Of a DNA stretch of 64,000 bases, positions 27,652-39,231 are shown piece by piece; position 1 is the stretch's first letter; each line of letters begins with the position of its first letter. The notes beneath the pieces were generated by a model, which saw only the letters and a program-made list of their open reading frames with translations, was not told the DNA's origin and searched no databases. The stretch is from Moritella sp. 24 (GTDB lineage: Bacteria > Pseudomonadota > Gammaproteobacteria > Enterobacterales > Moritellaceae). The stretch is from contig NZ_CP056123.1 in assembly GCF_018219155.1 (NCBI RefSeq), forward strand, positions 744,001 to 808,000, read 5' to 3'. A program made the position numbers and the translations under genes.

Positions 27652-28831
27652 GCTGAGAACACTGACTACAGCTGCAGTTCTTTCAGTCTTGTTACAAGGT
27701 TGCTCTTTGTTTAGCGATGATGAGGACGTGTATTCTCCATTGCCTGAGATTCAGTCTGAATTTACGCCAGAAGTAGAATGGCGCAAGAGTATTGGTTCGG
27801 GTGTTGGTGAGTATTATTCACAGACTCGAACATTACTTGTAAACGACCAACTGTTTGCGGCAAGTCGAGCTGGCTTAGTGACAGCGTTAAACCCAATTTC
27901 AGGTGATGAAATTTGGGAACAGGATCTATCTGAACAAGCGGTATTTAACCGTTTTGATGACAGTGATAATGCCCTGCTTTCGGGCGGCATTGCTGCGGGT
28001 TACGGCATGGTATTTGTTGGCAGTGAAAATGCAGTCTTATTTGCATTAGATGACAAAACTGGTGACGTTATCTGGCAAGTTGAAACTGATGGTGAAGTGA
28101 TTGCGAGCCCTGTTGTTGATGAAGGACTGGTTATCATTCAAACTGGCAGTGGTAGCTTGATTGGCTTTGATGTGCAAACGGGTGAACAACGTTGGATTCA
28201 AAGCTCAGAATTACCTACATTAACATTACGTGGGAATAATTCGCCAATCACTACTAATGGAGCAGCGATTTATGGACGCAGTGATGGTAAACTAGCCGCC
28301 GTCTTTCTTGCCAATGGTCGTTTGATCTGGGAAGTTAATGTTGCTAAGCCAAAAGGCGCTAATGATATTGACCGTTTAGTTGATGTTAATGGGCAAGCAG
28401 TTGCTCGTGGTACAGACGTGTATACGTCGGCTTTTAATGGCGAACTAATGGCAATTGAATTACGCTCTGGTAAGGTTCTTTGGAAACGCGCTTATGCGTC
28501 AGTAAAAGATCTCACCGTGGCTGGTTTCGAGTTGTTTTTAACAGATACTGAAGGCCGCATCCATGCGATTGATCGTCGTAATGGTTTGACTTTATGGTCG
28601 CAGAATCGTTTAGCATTACGCGGTGTTACTGCACCGGTTGTCTCGGGTAACAATATTGTTGTCGGAGATAAAGAAGGCTACCTACACTGGTTAGATCGTA
28701 AAACCGGTAAACTGGTAGCACAACAGTTAATTGATAGTGATGGACTATTTTCTAAAGCATTGAACTCAGAAGAATATCTCTACGTTCAAAGCCGCAGTGG
28801 TGACTTGGTTGCTGTAAAGAAACCAATTTAA
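27641..28831 (+). CDS. bamB: outer-membrane protein assembly factor BamB
   Basis: A 396-residue lipoprotein (LLQGC lipobox, Cys at residue 22) followed by a PQQ-like eight-bladed beta-propeller. Blades show repeated GxVIWQ/GEQRWIQ/GKVLWKR motifs, for example DDKTGDVIWQVETDGEVIAS and LRSGKVLWKRAYASVKDL. BamB is part of the BAM complex that folds beta-barrels (such as the FadL-family porin here) into the outer membrane. It overlaps yfgM and is followed by a short hairpin before der. Confidence 0.95.
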   Translation: MANKLRTLTTAAVLSVLLQGCSLFSDDEDVYSPLPEIQSEFTPEVEWRKSIGSGVGEYYSQTRTLLVNDQLFAASRAGLVTALNPISGDEIWEQDLSEQAVFNRFDDSDNALLSGGIAAGYGMVFVGSENAVLFALDDKTGDVIWQVETDGEVIASPVVDEGLVIIQTGSGSLIGFDVQTGEQRWIQSSELPTLTLRGNNSPITTNGAAIYGRSDGKLAAVFLANGRLIWEVNVAKPKGANDIDRLVDVNGQAVARGTDVYTSAFNGELMAIELRSGKVLWKRAYASVKDLTVAGFELFLTDTEGRIHAIDRRNGLTLWSQNRLALRGVTAPVVSGNNIVVGDKEGYLHWLDRKTGKLVAQQLIDSDGLFSKALNSEEYLYVQSRSGDLVAVKKPI

Positions 28832-28864
28832 CCCGCTAGATAGAATACCATTAACATAATTTAT

Positions 28865-28885
28865 TGCGCCGAGAGGCGCATTTTG
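28865..28885 (+). terminator. weak terminator or attenuator between bamB and der
   Basis: Six-bp GC-rich stem TGCGCC (28865-28870) / GGCGCA (28875-28880), GAGA loop, only TTTT after it. Confidence 0.5.
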
Positions 28886-28942
28886 TCCTTTTAAATAAGT
28901 GACTTTCATTTTACTAGAGCCGTATTGAGGCTGAGGTTATAT

Positions 28943-30415
28943 ATGACCCCTGTAATTGCATTGGTTGGACGCCCTAATGTTGGTAAATCAACATTGTTCA
29001 ACCGCTTAACTCGTACCCGGGACGCACTTGTTGCCGATTTCCCAGGGTTAACTCGTGACCGTAAATATGGACAAGCTAACTTAGCTGGTCGTGAGTTCAT
29101 CGTAGTTGATACCGGCGGTATTAACGGTGATGAAGAAGGGATTGATGCAAAAATGGCTGACCAATCGCTACTTGCGATTGAAGAAGCTGATGCCGTATTA
29201 TTTTTAGTGGATGCACGAGCAGGCTTAACTGTCTCTGACCAAGCAATTGCTGAACATTTACGTAAACAAGAAAAGAAAGTATTTCTTGTTGCGAACAAAA
29301 CAGATGGCCTAGATGGCGATGTTGCTGTTGCAGAATTCTATGCGCTTGCACTTGGTGATATCTACCAAATTGCTGCATCGCAAGGTCGTGGTACTAATAT
29401 TCTTATTGAAGAAGCATTAGCACACGTTGAAGTTGTTGATGCTGAAGAAGAGGAAGAATTCTCTGACGCTGACCCTTTCATTGATGGTGAGTTATTACCT
29501 GAAGAAGAGGAAGAAGAGCAACGTGACGAAGATTACGCAAGTTTACCGATTAAACTAGCGATGATTGGTTGCCCTAACGTTGGTAAATCAACGCTAGTTA
29601 ACCGTATCCTAGGTGAAGAGCGTGTTGTTGTTTATGACATGCCTGGTACTACGCGTGACAGTATCTACATCCCGATGGAGCGTGATGGTCGTAACTACAT
29701 GCTTATCGATACTGCAGGTGTTCGTCGTCGTAAAAATATCAATGAAGCTGTTGAGAAATTCTCAATCGTTAAAGCATTACAAGCAATTGATGATGCTAAC
29801 GTTGTATTGATGGTATTTGATGCACGCGTTGGTGTTACTGCACAAGATCTAACATTGTTAGGCTTTGCAATTAACTCTGGTCGTTCAATTGTGATTGCAG
29901 TGAACAAGTGGGATGGTTTAGATACTGATGTGAAAGATCGCATTAAATCTGAACTTGATCGTCGCTTAGGCTTTATTGACTTTGCACGTATCCATTTCAT
30001 CTCTGCATTACACGGTACAGGTGTTGGTCACTTATTTGAATCGATTACAGAAGCATTCGATTCATCAACTAAGCGTGTATCAACGTCTATGCTAACGCGT
30101 ATTGTACGTATGGCTGTTGATGATCACCAACCGCCAATGCACGCAGGTCGTCGTGTTAAACTACGTTACGCGCATGCGGGTGGCTACAATCCACCACTTA
30201 TCGTTGTGCACGGTAACCAAGTAACAAAATTAGCGAACTCATATCGCCGTTACCTAATTAACTATTTCCGTCGTTCATTAAAAATTATGGGCACGCCGAT
30301 TAAAGTTGATTTCCGTGACAGCGAAAACCCGTTTGCAGATAAGAAAAATAACTTATCATTATCGCAACAGAAGAAACGTCGTCGTATGATGTCGCACTAT
30401 AAGAGTAAAAAATAA
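28943..30415 (+). CDS. der: ribosome biogenesis GTPase Der (EngA)
   Basis: A 490-residue protein with two GTPase domains: G1 sites GRPNVGKST (about residue 8) and GCPNVGKST (about 212), DTGG and DTAG, and NKTD/NKWD. A C-terminal KH-like domain follows, and an acidic linker rich in Glu lies between the G domains. Der helps mature the 50S subunit. A TTG at 28925 is in frame, but GAGG eight bases before ATG 28943 and the family start [12 protein letters not shown] decide the start. Confidence 0.97.
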   Translation: MTPVIALVGRPNVGKSTLFNRLTRTRDALVADFPGLTRDRKYGQANLAGREFIVVDTGGINGDEEGIDAKMADQSLLAIEEADAVLFLVDARAGLTVSDQAIAEHLRKQEKKVFLVANKTDGLDGDVAVAEFYALALGDIYQIAASQGRGTNILIEEALAHVEVVDAEEEEEFSDADPFIDGELLPEEEEEEQRDEDYASLPIKLAMIGCPNVGKSTLVNRILGEERVVVYDMPGTTRDSIYIPMERDGRNYMLIDTAGVRRRKNINEAVEKFSIVKALQAIDDANVVLMVFDARVGVTAQDLTLLGFAINSGRSIVIAVNKWDGLDTDVKDRIKSELDRRLGFIDFARIHFISALHGTGVGHLFESITEAFDSSTKRVSTSMLTRIVRMAVDDHQPPMHAGRRVKLRYAHAGGYNPPLIVVHGNQVTKLANSYRRYLINYFRRSLKIMGTPIKVDFRDSENPFADKKNNLSLSQQKKRRRMMSHYKSKK

Positions 30416-30437
30416 TAACGCTGATTATTATTGATAG

Positions 30438-30466
30438 AAAGGTCTGTTTTTACAGGCCTTTTTTTA
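30438..30466 (+). terminator. terminator after der
   Basis: Nine-bp stem AAGGTCTGT / ACAGGCCTT (one G-U pair) with a TTTT loop and a long T-run. Confidence 0.9.
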
Positions 30467-30598
30467 TATCTCTGAATCATGTTTTTATCATATTTACGGT
30501 ATTTAATTATAACTATTGATGTAAAGGCTGCTACTATTTGAAGCTATATGAAATAGGGATATTACGTTAATGTGTATGGATAAAATGAGAGGTTTTGC

Positions 30599-31177
30599 TT
30601 GACCGTTGTTGCTGTCGTTTATTTTTCGGAATCAGGCTCTACTCAAGCGTTAGCGCGGGACGTTATCACCGGTATCAATACCGTTGAAGACGTAAAGGTC
30701 ATTGAATGTCAGATTCAAGCTTGGGATATGTTTGAAGGTCGCTTCGATAATGATGAATTGATGTGTCTATTAGATAATGCTGATGCCATTATATTTGGTT
30801 CACCGACATATATGGGTGGTGTATCGAGTCAGTTTAAAGCATTTGCAGATGCAAGTAGTGAACGCTGGGATGGTCAGCAATGGCGAAATAAGTTTACAGC
30901 GGGTTTTACTGTCGGCAGTTGTCTTAATGGCGATCAAGCGAATACACTCCAATACATGGCAACACTCGCCAGCCAGCATGGTATGTTATGGGTGGGTTTA
31001 GATATTGCTGGTGGATATAATAGTTTAGGTTTAAATCGCTTAGGCTGTCAGTTAGGTGTTGTTGGGCATAACCCAGAAGGCGAGGTACATCGCAGTGATC
31101 TTGATACAGCAAGGTATTTAGGGCGTCGTGTCGCGTTAATCACGAAGGCCTGCGCACGAGAGCTACAGGCCTTATAA
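30599..31177 (+). CDS. flavodoxin-family NAD(P)H-dependent oxidoreductase
   Basis: A 192-residue FMN-binding flavodoxin-fold protein, starting at a TTG preceded by GAGAGG. The phosphate loop SESGSTQALA (residues about 9-18) and the FMN ring-binding GSPTYMGGVSSQFKAFAD (about 65-82) are clear. It resembles WrbA and PF03358 quinone reductases. The electron donor and acceptor are unknown. It stands alone between der and msrC. Confidence 0.85.
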   Translation: MTVVAVVYFSESGSTQALARDVITGINTVEDVKVIECQIQAWDMFEGRFDNDELMCLLDNADAIIFGSPTYMGGVSSQFKAFADASSERWDGQQWRNKFTAGFTVGSCLNGDQANTLQYMATLASQHGMLWVGLDIAGGYNSLGLNRLGCQLGVVGHNPEGEVHRSDLDTARYLGRRVALITKACARELQAL

Positions 31178-31205
31178 TCACGACTGAGCTAAATAACTAC
31201 ATAGG

Positions 31206-31670
31206 TTACTTGATTGCTAGGCGCTTAATGAGCTGGCTAACAAGTAGTTCTGCACCAACTAAATCATCTTGATCAAAGCGACCAATGCTTGGACTATCGA
31301 TATCAAGTACACCGATTAATTTATCATTAACCACAATCGGTACTACAATCTCTGAGTTACTTGCAGCATCACAGGCAATATGACCGGGGAAGTCATGTAC
31401 ATCAGTGACTAATTGCGTTTGTAACGTACTTGCCGCAGCCCCACAAACACCTCTGCCTACCGGAATGCGGATGCAAGCGGGTAGCCCTTGAAATGGACCA
31501 AGTACTAACTCATCATTTTCGTATAAATAAAATCCAGCCCAATTTATGTCTTCCAGCTCCATAAAGAGTAGGGCACTGAGGTTTGCTAAATTAGCAATTA
31601 AATGTGTTTCTTCTGCCATCAACGCATCGGCTTGTTGGGCAAGGCGTTGATAAAGTTGAGTCTTAGACAT
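31206..31670 (-). CDS. msrC: free methionine-(R)-sulfoxide reductase
   Basis: A 154-residue GAF-domain protein. INWAGFYLY, GPFQGLPACIRIPVGRGVCG and HIACDAASNSEIVVP match fRMsr (MsrC/YebR), including the three redox Cys (in PACIR, GVCG and IACD). It reduces free methionine-R-sulfoxide with thioredoxin. GAF proteins with these Cys are nearly always this enzyme. The gene is on the minus strand and its start sits before a 285-base region without genes. Confidence 0.9.
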   Translation of the reverse strand: MSKTQLYQRLAQQADALMAEETHLIANLANLSALLFMELEDINWAGFYLYENDELVLGPFQGLPACIRIPVGRGVCGAAASTLQTQLVTDVHDFPGHIACDAASNSEIVVPIVVNDKLIGVLDIDSPSIGRFDQDDLVGAELLVSQLIKRLAIK

Positions 31671-31955
31671 GTATTCCCTTTATGAATAATAAGATGAAAG
31701 TCGATGTATTATATCGTGTTTAAATGATGATTATATCGTCATAAAGGTGATGTTGGTTTGAGTTGATTCCTTCGGGCAAAAAAAGAGTGATAAGATGTAG
31801 CTTAATTTGCTAAAAATGTGTTTACTAAATGCGAACATAGTAGATCCTCGTCATACTTACAGCTTAGTTAAGACCTACTGTAAGGCATAATGATAGCGGT
31901 TACTTTACCTCTTATTTAATATTTATCCTATTTCGTCGACTGAAGTTAATTATTC

Positions 31956-32417
31956 ATGCATATATACCTTGTGACCCATGAACGAGAGTTCTCACGCCGT
32001 AGTAATACCGGTAAATTAGTTCAACAGTTTCTACCCAAAGAGACAAGTATTGTACCTTGGCGCCGTAAAGAACCTGATACAAAATTGTTAACGGCGATCA
32101 AATCTGGTCGTGTTGCCATTTTAGCCCCAGATGCGGATGAGGAGCATGATATCAGTGAATTCGATAGCCTCGTATTACTGGATAGTACATGGCAGGAAGC
32201 GCGTAAAATGTATCGCCAAAGTGATTATCTACAGGACCTACCCAAGGTCACGTTAAGTGCCGCGCAAGCGTCAGAGTTTATCTTACGTGCCAATCAATTA
32301 GAGGGCGGGTTAAGTACTGTTGAGTGTGTCATTGAGTTATTACGCCTACAGCAACGAGATCAAGAGGCTGACCAGTTGGTTGTCGAGTTTAGATCGTTCA
32401 TTCGCGCTTGCTTATAA
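31956..32417 (+). CDS. DTW-domain tRNA-uridine aminocarboxypropyltransferase-like, short form
   Basis: The DTW motif is DSTWQEARKMY at about residues 78-88. The domain starts HIYLVTHEREFSRRSNTGKL and ends with LEGGLSTVECVIELLRL. DTW proteins (TapT/TuaA type) transfer the aminocarboxypropyl group of SAM to uridine, making acp3U in tRNA. This one is 153 residues, with no N-terminal Cys-rich segment; a TAA just upstream in frame closes off extension. It overlaps the 3' end of the convergent AraC gene by 20 bases. Confidence 0.82.
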   Translation: MHIYLVTHEREFSRRSNTGKLVQQFLPKETSIVPWRRKEPDTKLLTAIKSGRVAILAPDADEEHDISEFDSLVLLDSTWQEARKMYRQSDYLQDLPKVTLSAAQASEFILRANQLEGGLSTVECVIELLRLQQRDQEADQLVVEFRSFIRACL

Positions 32418-33495
32418 ATGCCTGTCGATAATTTTTGGGGGTGCTGTTAGTCCAGCGTCTAAATGCTTTATAAAAAGCGGCTGGAGTTGCAAAGCCAAGT
32501 AAGTATGACACTTCACTAAAGGCGAGTTGTGTATCGCGTACATAACTCAATGCTAAGCCTTTTCTCGTTTTATCCATTATGCATTGATAGTTCGTATTTT
32601 CCTTGTATAAACGTCGCCTCAATGTCCATGCTGAGGTGCCGAGTAAGGCTGCTACTTGGTTAATGTCTGGCATGCTCCCTACTAAATGATGACTTACTTT
32701 TTCGATGACTTTACTTTGCCAGTCTTGATTTTGTTGTAGGCGTTGTAATTCATTTTGGCATAATTGCTGAGCTTGAATATAACTGCTCATACACGCATCC
32801 GGTAACGGCTGCTCGATGTAATCGCTATTCAATACCAAACCATTAAATGTTGAATTAAATATTACTGGGCAATTAAAAAATTGTTGGTAGCGTTCAACGT
32901 TCTTAGGCTCTGGATATTCGATATGAACGGCTTTAATAATATGGGGCGATTGGTTTGAGTGTGGCGAGGTCTTCAGGTCCTTTTTAATGGTTTGTAAATG
33001 GACAGCGCGTGAGGTGAGCAAGGTGAACCAACTCGCTAGTACAGAATCAACTACAAAATAATTATAGGCATTGTAAGGGGCAATAGAATAAAAGCGGAGA
33101 GTCGGTTGGGGGTCAGTAATAAATTGCGAGTGACCACGTACATTTTGACTTAACAAGCTTTCGTATTGAGCAATCGCGTATGCCATCGTGCTTATATCAA
33201 TCGCCGACATACAAGTAAATCCGAGCATTCCATAATGTTGAAAACACACATTTTCGCCCATCAATAGACCGAGATCATCTCGTCCAGTTTGCTGAATAAG
33301 TTCAAAGCCAATACGCATATACTTGGGGATAGATAAGCGCCCATGATGCGCACTTAACTGAGCGACAGATACATTGTATTTAGCCAGCGTAGGATTAATA
33401 TCATAACCGAGCTTACTACTTGTTAGGCTCATTTGTTGTAAAAAATTAACGGAGATATCACCTAAGCTGACTTTTGAATCTATTGCGGTTGTCAT
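32398..33495 (-). CDS. AraC-family transcriptional regulator
   Basis: A 365-residue regulator. The N-terminal part matches the AraC arabinose-binding-type domain PF12625 (YDINPTLAKYNVSVAQLSAH, then MGENVCFQHYGMLGFTCMSA). The C-terminal HTH is in MPDINQVAALLGTSAWTLRR and the second helix region LAFSEVSYLLGFATPAAFYK. It is divergent from fadH across 179 bases, so control of dienoyl-CoA reductase is likely. Upstream ATGs exist up to 33531, but AGGA just before 33495 favours it. The effector may be a fatty-acid-derived molecule; this is inference. Confidence 0.88.
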   Translation of the reverse strand: MTTAIDSKVSLGDISVNFLQQMSLTSSKLGYDINPTLAKYNVSVAQLSAHHGRLSIPKYMRIGFELIQQTGRDDLGLLMGENVCFQHYGMLGFTCMSAIDISTMAYAIAQYESLLSQNVRGHSQFITDPQPTLRFYSIAPYNAYNYFVVDSVLASWFTLLTSRAVHLQTIKKDLKTSPHSNQSPHIIKAVHIEYPEPKNVERYQQFFNCPVIFNSTFNGLVLNSDYIEQPLPDACMSSYIQAQQLCQNELQRLQQNQDWQSKVIEKVSHHLVGSMPDINQVAALLGTSAWTLRRRLYKENTNYQCIMDKTRKGLALSYVRDTQLAFSEVSYLLGFATPAAFYKAFRRWTNSTPKNYRQAFISKRE

Positions 33496-33671
33496 CGATC
33501 CTATTCTCCAAATGTAAGAAGCCATTATCACAAACGTACGTTAAAAATAACGATTGCTAACTAAAGATAATTAATTGTATATCATGGGAATTGTATACGC
33601 CGTGCTTTAAGGCTACTTTTAACAAAAATAATAATAAACTTTGAATTTGAATCGCCACCGCAATGGAGTGA

Positions 33672-35717
<2,046 letters not shown>

Positions 35718-35890
35718 AATTAACAGTCGTTGTTGTCAAAAAGGGCTCAGTGGAACTTATCCTTTGGGCTCTTTTTTATTCTGCTAATGTAATTGTTAGA
35801 TTGGGTTAATGATAAAAATTGAATTAATTCATCGAATATCAGTGCTATCGTCTAAATTTGTTCTAGTATTTTAATCAGAGTTAAACTTTT

Positions 35891-36247
35891 ATGATGAGTG
35901 TCACAATGCCTAAAAAACTTTGCTATTTATTAGAACTGCCGGATTCTAAAGTGACATTCAGTGTCTTACTTATTGCAGATAAAGCATGCCTATCTGTTGC
36001 TGGTATCGATGAGTGTTACGCGATTGATCGCCTCATGATCGTAGAGAATCCAAGTGCACAATTACAAGGTTATTATATCTGTGATTATGCGACTCCTGTT
36101 TGGTCTCTTGAAGATTTATCTTTGCAAGATATTGGCTTACTCTCTGTCAATTTTGGTTTATTCATTGAGCATGAATATAATGATATTTATGCCATGGAAG
36201 CACATCACCTCGTTGATGCTGAACAATATCAACCGATTAAAACTTAA
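35891..36247 (+). CDS. hypothetical protein, 118 residues
   Basis: I do not recognise this family. The product starts MMSVTMPKKLCYLLELPDSK and is acidic and rich in Leu, Ile and Tyr. It has no signal peptide or transmembrane helix. Strand-like segments (VTFSVLLIADKACLSVAGI) and a C-terminal acidic stretch suggest a small soluble alpha/beta protein. Codon use is like the neighbours. It lies between fadH and the DUF5062 gene on the same strand; a second ATG at 35894 could serve as start. Confidence 0.6.
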   Translation: MMSVTMPKKLCYLLELPDSKVTFSVLLIADKACLSVAGIDECYAIDRLMIVENPSAQLQGYYICDYATPVWSLEDLSLQDIGLLSVNFGLFIEHEYNDIYAMEAHHLVDAEQYQPIKT

Positions 36248-36409
36248 CTTATAATTTAAATGTCACATTTATTTTTGCTTAATTATGCTATAACAGCCTT
36301 GTACTCAAGCTAAATTGCCTCGCGTATAGATTGCATGTGTATAAACTGTTTCACACTTCTGCTAAGCCTGTAGAGCATGATTAGCAGCATGTTAAGTTAA
36401 GAGGGAATG

Positions 36410-36676
36410 ATGGCAAAACTGAAGAACGAAAAGAAGCTATTTAAAGCGGCTATCTCATTAGGTACGCAATACCTTCAACAACGTGGCAGTACATTCACTG
36501 CGACAGACTCTGAAGACGTTAAAGCACAGTATATTTATAAAGCCTTGGTGTTTGATAAATTAATGCAACCACTTGCTAAAGACCAAGAAACAGGCTTAAA
36601 CATTAAGCACAAATTAGCTATTTGGATATCTCGTAAATTACCTGCTGATCACCCTTTGCTTAAAGACGAGAACTAA
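36410..36676 (+). CDS. DUF5062 family protein
   Basis: An 88-residue protein starting MAKLKNEKKLFKAAISLGTQ. The end, LNIKHKLAIWISRKLPADHP, is the part I recognise as DUF5062, a small family of Vibrio and relatives. Function unknown. AGAGGG is best spaced from the second of two tandem ATGs (36410). Basic and helical, probably soluble. It shares a terminator with the convergent patatin gene. Confidence 0.72.
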   Translation: MAKLKNEKKLFKAAISLGTQYLQQRGSTFTATDSEDVKAQYIYKALVFDKLMQPLAKDQETGLNIKHKLAIWISRKLPADHPLLKDEN

Positions 36677-36723
36677 AGCAGGCTAAAAATTCTGCATTGT
36701 AATAACAACGTTTGATTAATATT

Positions 36724-36770
36724 AAAATGGGCTAGAGCGTGTATCTTCACGATCGTTAGCCCATTTTTTA
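36724..36770. terminator. bidirectional terminator, DUF5062 gene and patatin
   Basis: Eleven-bp stem AAAATGGGCTA (36724-36734) / TAGCCCATTTT (36757-36767), with a small inner CGTG/CACG pairing and a T-run after it. Confidence 0.9.
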
Positions 36771-36779
36771 TATCATTGA

Positions 36780-37616
36780 TTAATGACGTTGTAAAAATGA
36801 CGTTGCAGCTTTTATGCCTGCGGTATAGTCGTTTTCTAGCGTGGTCACTTGGCGTGTTAATGTTGGCGTTTTTAATTCTTCATCGGGTGCAATTTCTATT
36901 ATATTGATGCCTGCTGGCGGGTTGCGCATAAATTCACAAGTGCTGTTGTATTCTTTACTGTAATTTTCAAGGAGTTTGGTGAGAACGCTATCGTTTCTTA
37001 CCCAGTATGTGAGTAAGCGTTCTACGACTGACAACTTCTCTATCCAACGTTTTGTTCTTGTTCTTATCACGATAATATTTTTAGCACCTAAATCGACCGC
37101 TTTTTTTACCGGTATTGGATCGACTAACCCCCCATCAATATGTACATCTTCTCCGAATTTAATCCCCGGTCGGAAAACAATGGGCAATGCACAAGATGCA
37201 ATTATTTGTTGAAACCATCGACTTGGCTCTGCCATCTGATAGCTGGCTTGACCCTTTGATTTGTCACAACTGGTAATAACAAAAGGGCGTGATTTTAAGC
37301 GCCGTTTGGCTTGGTTTAGATCAATCGGATCGTGTAATGCTAATAAATCATGTAACTCTGCTAGTTCCATGGCATTCCCGCCTTTTAAAAAACGAGTCCA
37401 ATCGACAAACGTAGCTGATTTAGCAAGGTGGTTAATAAGTCTAACTGAATATTTCTTTTGTCCGGCGATAAACGCGGAGAGGTTCAACGTCCCTGCTGAG
37501 CTACCAATAAACAGATCAAAAGGGTCATACCCATGATCTAGAAAGGTATCTAGCACTCCTGCAGTAAATACGCTGCGCATTCCTCCACCTTCTACAACAA
37601 GTGCTGTTTCTATCAT
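36780..37616 (-). CDS. patatin-like phospholipase (YjjU-like)
   Basis: A 278-residue patatin-domain protein. The oxyanion loop VVEGGGMRSVFTAGVLD (residues 7-23), the nucleophile Ser in GSSAGTLN (GxSxG), and the catalytic Asp in DGGLVDPIPV are all present. Patatins release fatty acids from glycerolipids. The closest relatives in E. coli are YjjU and RssA; the physiological lipid is unknown. GAGG lies six bases before the ATG. Confidence 0.9.
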   Translation of the reverse strand: MIETALVVEGGGMRSVFTAGVLDTFLDHGYDPFDLFIGSSAGTLNLSAFIAGQKKYSVRLINHLAKSATFVDWTRFLKGGNAMELAELHDLLALHDPIDLNQAKRRLKSRPFVITSCDKSKGQASYQMAEPSRWFQQIIASCALPIVFRPGIKFGEDVHIDGGLVDPIPVKKAVDLGAKNIIVIRTRTKRWIEKLSVVERLLTYWVRNDSVLTKLLENYSKEYNSTCEFMRNPPAGINIIEIAPDEELKTPTLTRQVTTLENDYTAGIKAATSFLQRH

Positions 37617-37800
37617 AGCAACCTCGATATATTCACTTGATTTAACAAGCCTAGAATAAATACCAATATTTGGTAGTTTTATGTCTATCTCTCGTGTGAT
37701 AAATACTTTTATCGTTGATCAGTATTGGCTAGAACTATGACAGCTAAATTATGTCAGGATGATGATATTGTGACAAAGCAAGGGAAGGTATAAGTCGCGA

Positions 37801-37846
37801 TAAGGCGAATAATTAACGTCGTACTCAATGTTAATTATTCGCCTTA
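37801..37846. repeat. perfect 17-bp inverted repeat
   Basis: TAAGGCGAATAATTAAC (37801-37817) and its exact reverse complement (37830-37846) flank a 12-base loop. It is just downstream of the alpha/beta hydrolase gene and may be its terminator, although no clear T-run follows on the minus strand. Confidence 0.75.
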
Positions 37847-37860
37847 TTAAAGGTGACTGC

Positions 37861-38865
37861 TTATTTTAAGTTTAAAAAGGCAAGTGCATCATTGAGTGTT
37901 TGCTGTGGAATTTCTTCCATTGGTACATGTCCCGCATTTGGGTATGTGATTAAAGTAGAACCTGGGATATTCGATAGCCATTGTTCGCTTAATGTTGCTG
38001 GTACCCAAATATCTTTTTCACCCCACATCAGTAGCGTTGGCGCAGTGATTGATGCAAAGTTTAAAGGCTTGTTTTTACTGTTTTTTTCATCAAGCATAGC
38101 GATGGTATTTGCATATGCTTGCTTTGCACCAGGGCGTAATGACAAGTGAATGTAGCGGTTCATATTCTCTTTAGTTATACGGTCTGGATCACCATATACA
38201 TCTTTGACACCCATCGCGACAATGAAGGGAGGGAATACATTAGCTGCAAGTGAATTGATCCCCGGCATACTTGCTAAGCTTAAAATAAAGGGCAGTTCTT
38301 GTGGCGCGCCAGCAGGGTCGATGAGAATAAGTTTTTCGACTTTATCGGGGTTGCTAGCGGCGTAATGCGCTGAAATATAACCGCCGAGTGAATTACCGAC
38401 TAAGACAAAATCATCAAGTTGTAATTGGGTGATGAATTGTTCGAAAGAAGAATGTAATAGATCTTCAGAGAAGTCATCAGGATTTTTTTGACCACCAGTC
38501 AAACCAAACCCAGGGACATCAAGACTAATGATGCGGTAATCATCCGCTAAGCCTTCGTTCCACTTATCCCATGTATGCAATGACGATAAAATACCGTGTA
38601 TTAATACAATTGGTTGGCCATCGGGATTACCTTCGTCACGGTAGTGAACCTGCATACCATTAATGCTCATCCACTGTGATTCTTCGTTAGTGTACAGTGC
38701 ATTGATATCTTCTAGTGGCATTTCACCTACGCCCCAAACACTGCTGACTGTCGGACTTGCTGCAACGGCTTCTTGCATACTTGAGCATCCTGCTAAGCTT
38801 AAACTTGTCGCGAGCGTTAAGGCCGCTAAAGGTAATATATTACCGAATTCAAATCTCATCATCAC
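37861..38865 (-). CDS. alpha/beta-hydrolase lipoprotein
   Basis: A 334-residue hydrolase exported as a lipoprotein (LSLAGCSSMQ lipobox). The body has the alpha/beta-hydrolase pattern: VLIHGILSSLHTWDKW, nucleophile Ser in LVGNSLGGYISAHY, Asp in GEKDIWVPA, and His in NAGHVPMEE. The substrate is unknown; an esterase or lipase at the envelope is likely. A GTG followed by two ATGs forms the start, with AAGGA seven bases before the GTG, so the exact initiator is ambiguous. Confidence 0.88.
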   Translation of the reverse strand: MMMRFEFGNILPLAALTLATSLSLAGCSSMQEAVAASPTVSSVWGVGEMPLEDINALYTNEESQWMSINGMQVHYRDEGNPDGQPIVLIHGILSSLHTWDKWNEGLADDYRIISLDVPGFGLTGGQKNPDDFSEDLLHSSFEQFITQLQLDDFVLVGNSLGGYISAHYAASNPDKVEKLILIDPAGAPQELPFILSLASMPGINSLAANVFPPFIVAMGVKDVYGDPDRITKENMNRYIHLSLRPGAKQAYANTIAMLDEKNSKNKPLNFASITAPTLLMWGEKDIWVPATLSEQWLSNIPGSTLITYPNAGHVPMEEIPQQTLNDALAFLNLK

Positions 38866-39151
38866 TGTTTCATCCTTGAAATATGGTTTTTTTATTTAAA
38901 AATAAATAGCGAATGCTACGTAAAATTAAAAAGTGATTAAGCATAAACAAGTTTATTTTAAACTAATGCCTAATTTAATTACTTAATTTCAGAATGTGGA
39001 TATTGATCACTAAACAGTGGATTTACAATTGGTGTGTCCAGCTAAGGTAATGAGTATTCACTGGTATTAAACTGAGACGAAACGTAAAGGTGTCATGAAA
39101 TGGCTTATATAGGCTGTGTAATAAGTTATTAGCTGATAGTCGAGTAAACAT
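38866..39151. other. gene-free region between the hydrolase and the suhB terminator
   Basis: About 290 bases that should hold the hydrolase promoter. I see no ORF with a ribosome site, no RNA gene and no repeat beyond the palindromic terminator that follows it. Confidence 0.35.
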
Positions 39152-39190
39152 AAAAAGGCCCAGTACTTGTACAAGTACTGGGCCTTTTTT
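39152..39190. terminator. perfect 38-bp palindromic terminator of suhB
   Basis: Arms 39152-39170 and 39171-39189 are exact reverse complements without a spacer (AAAAAGGCCCAGTACTTGT and its complement), A-run outside left and T-run outside right. Confidence 0.92.
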
Positions 39191-39231
39191 ACTTAAGATT
39201 TGAACTCAATAATCTAGCGTTCGCGCTAATA

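Noticed and set aside
35730-35776. Terminator after fadH
   Set aside because: The two GGGCTC stretches are direct, not inverted, repeats; only a short AAAGG/CCTTT pairing remains.
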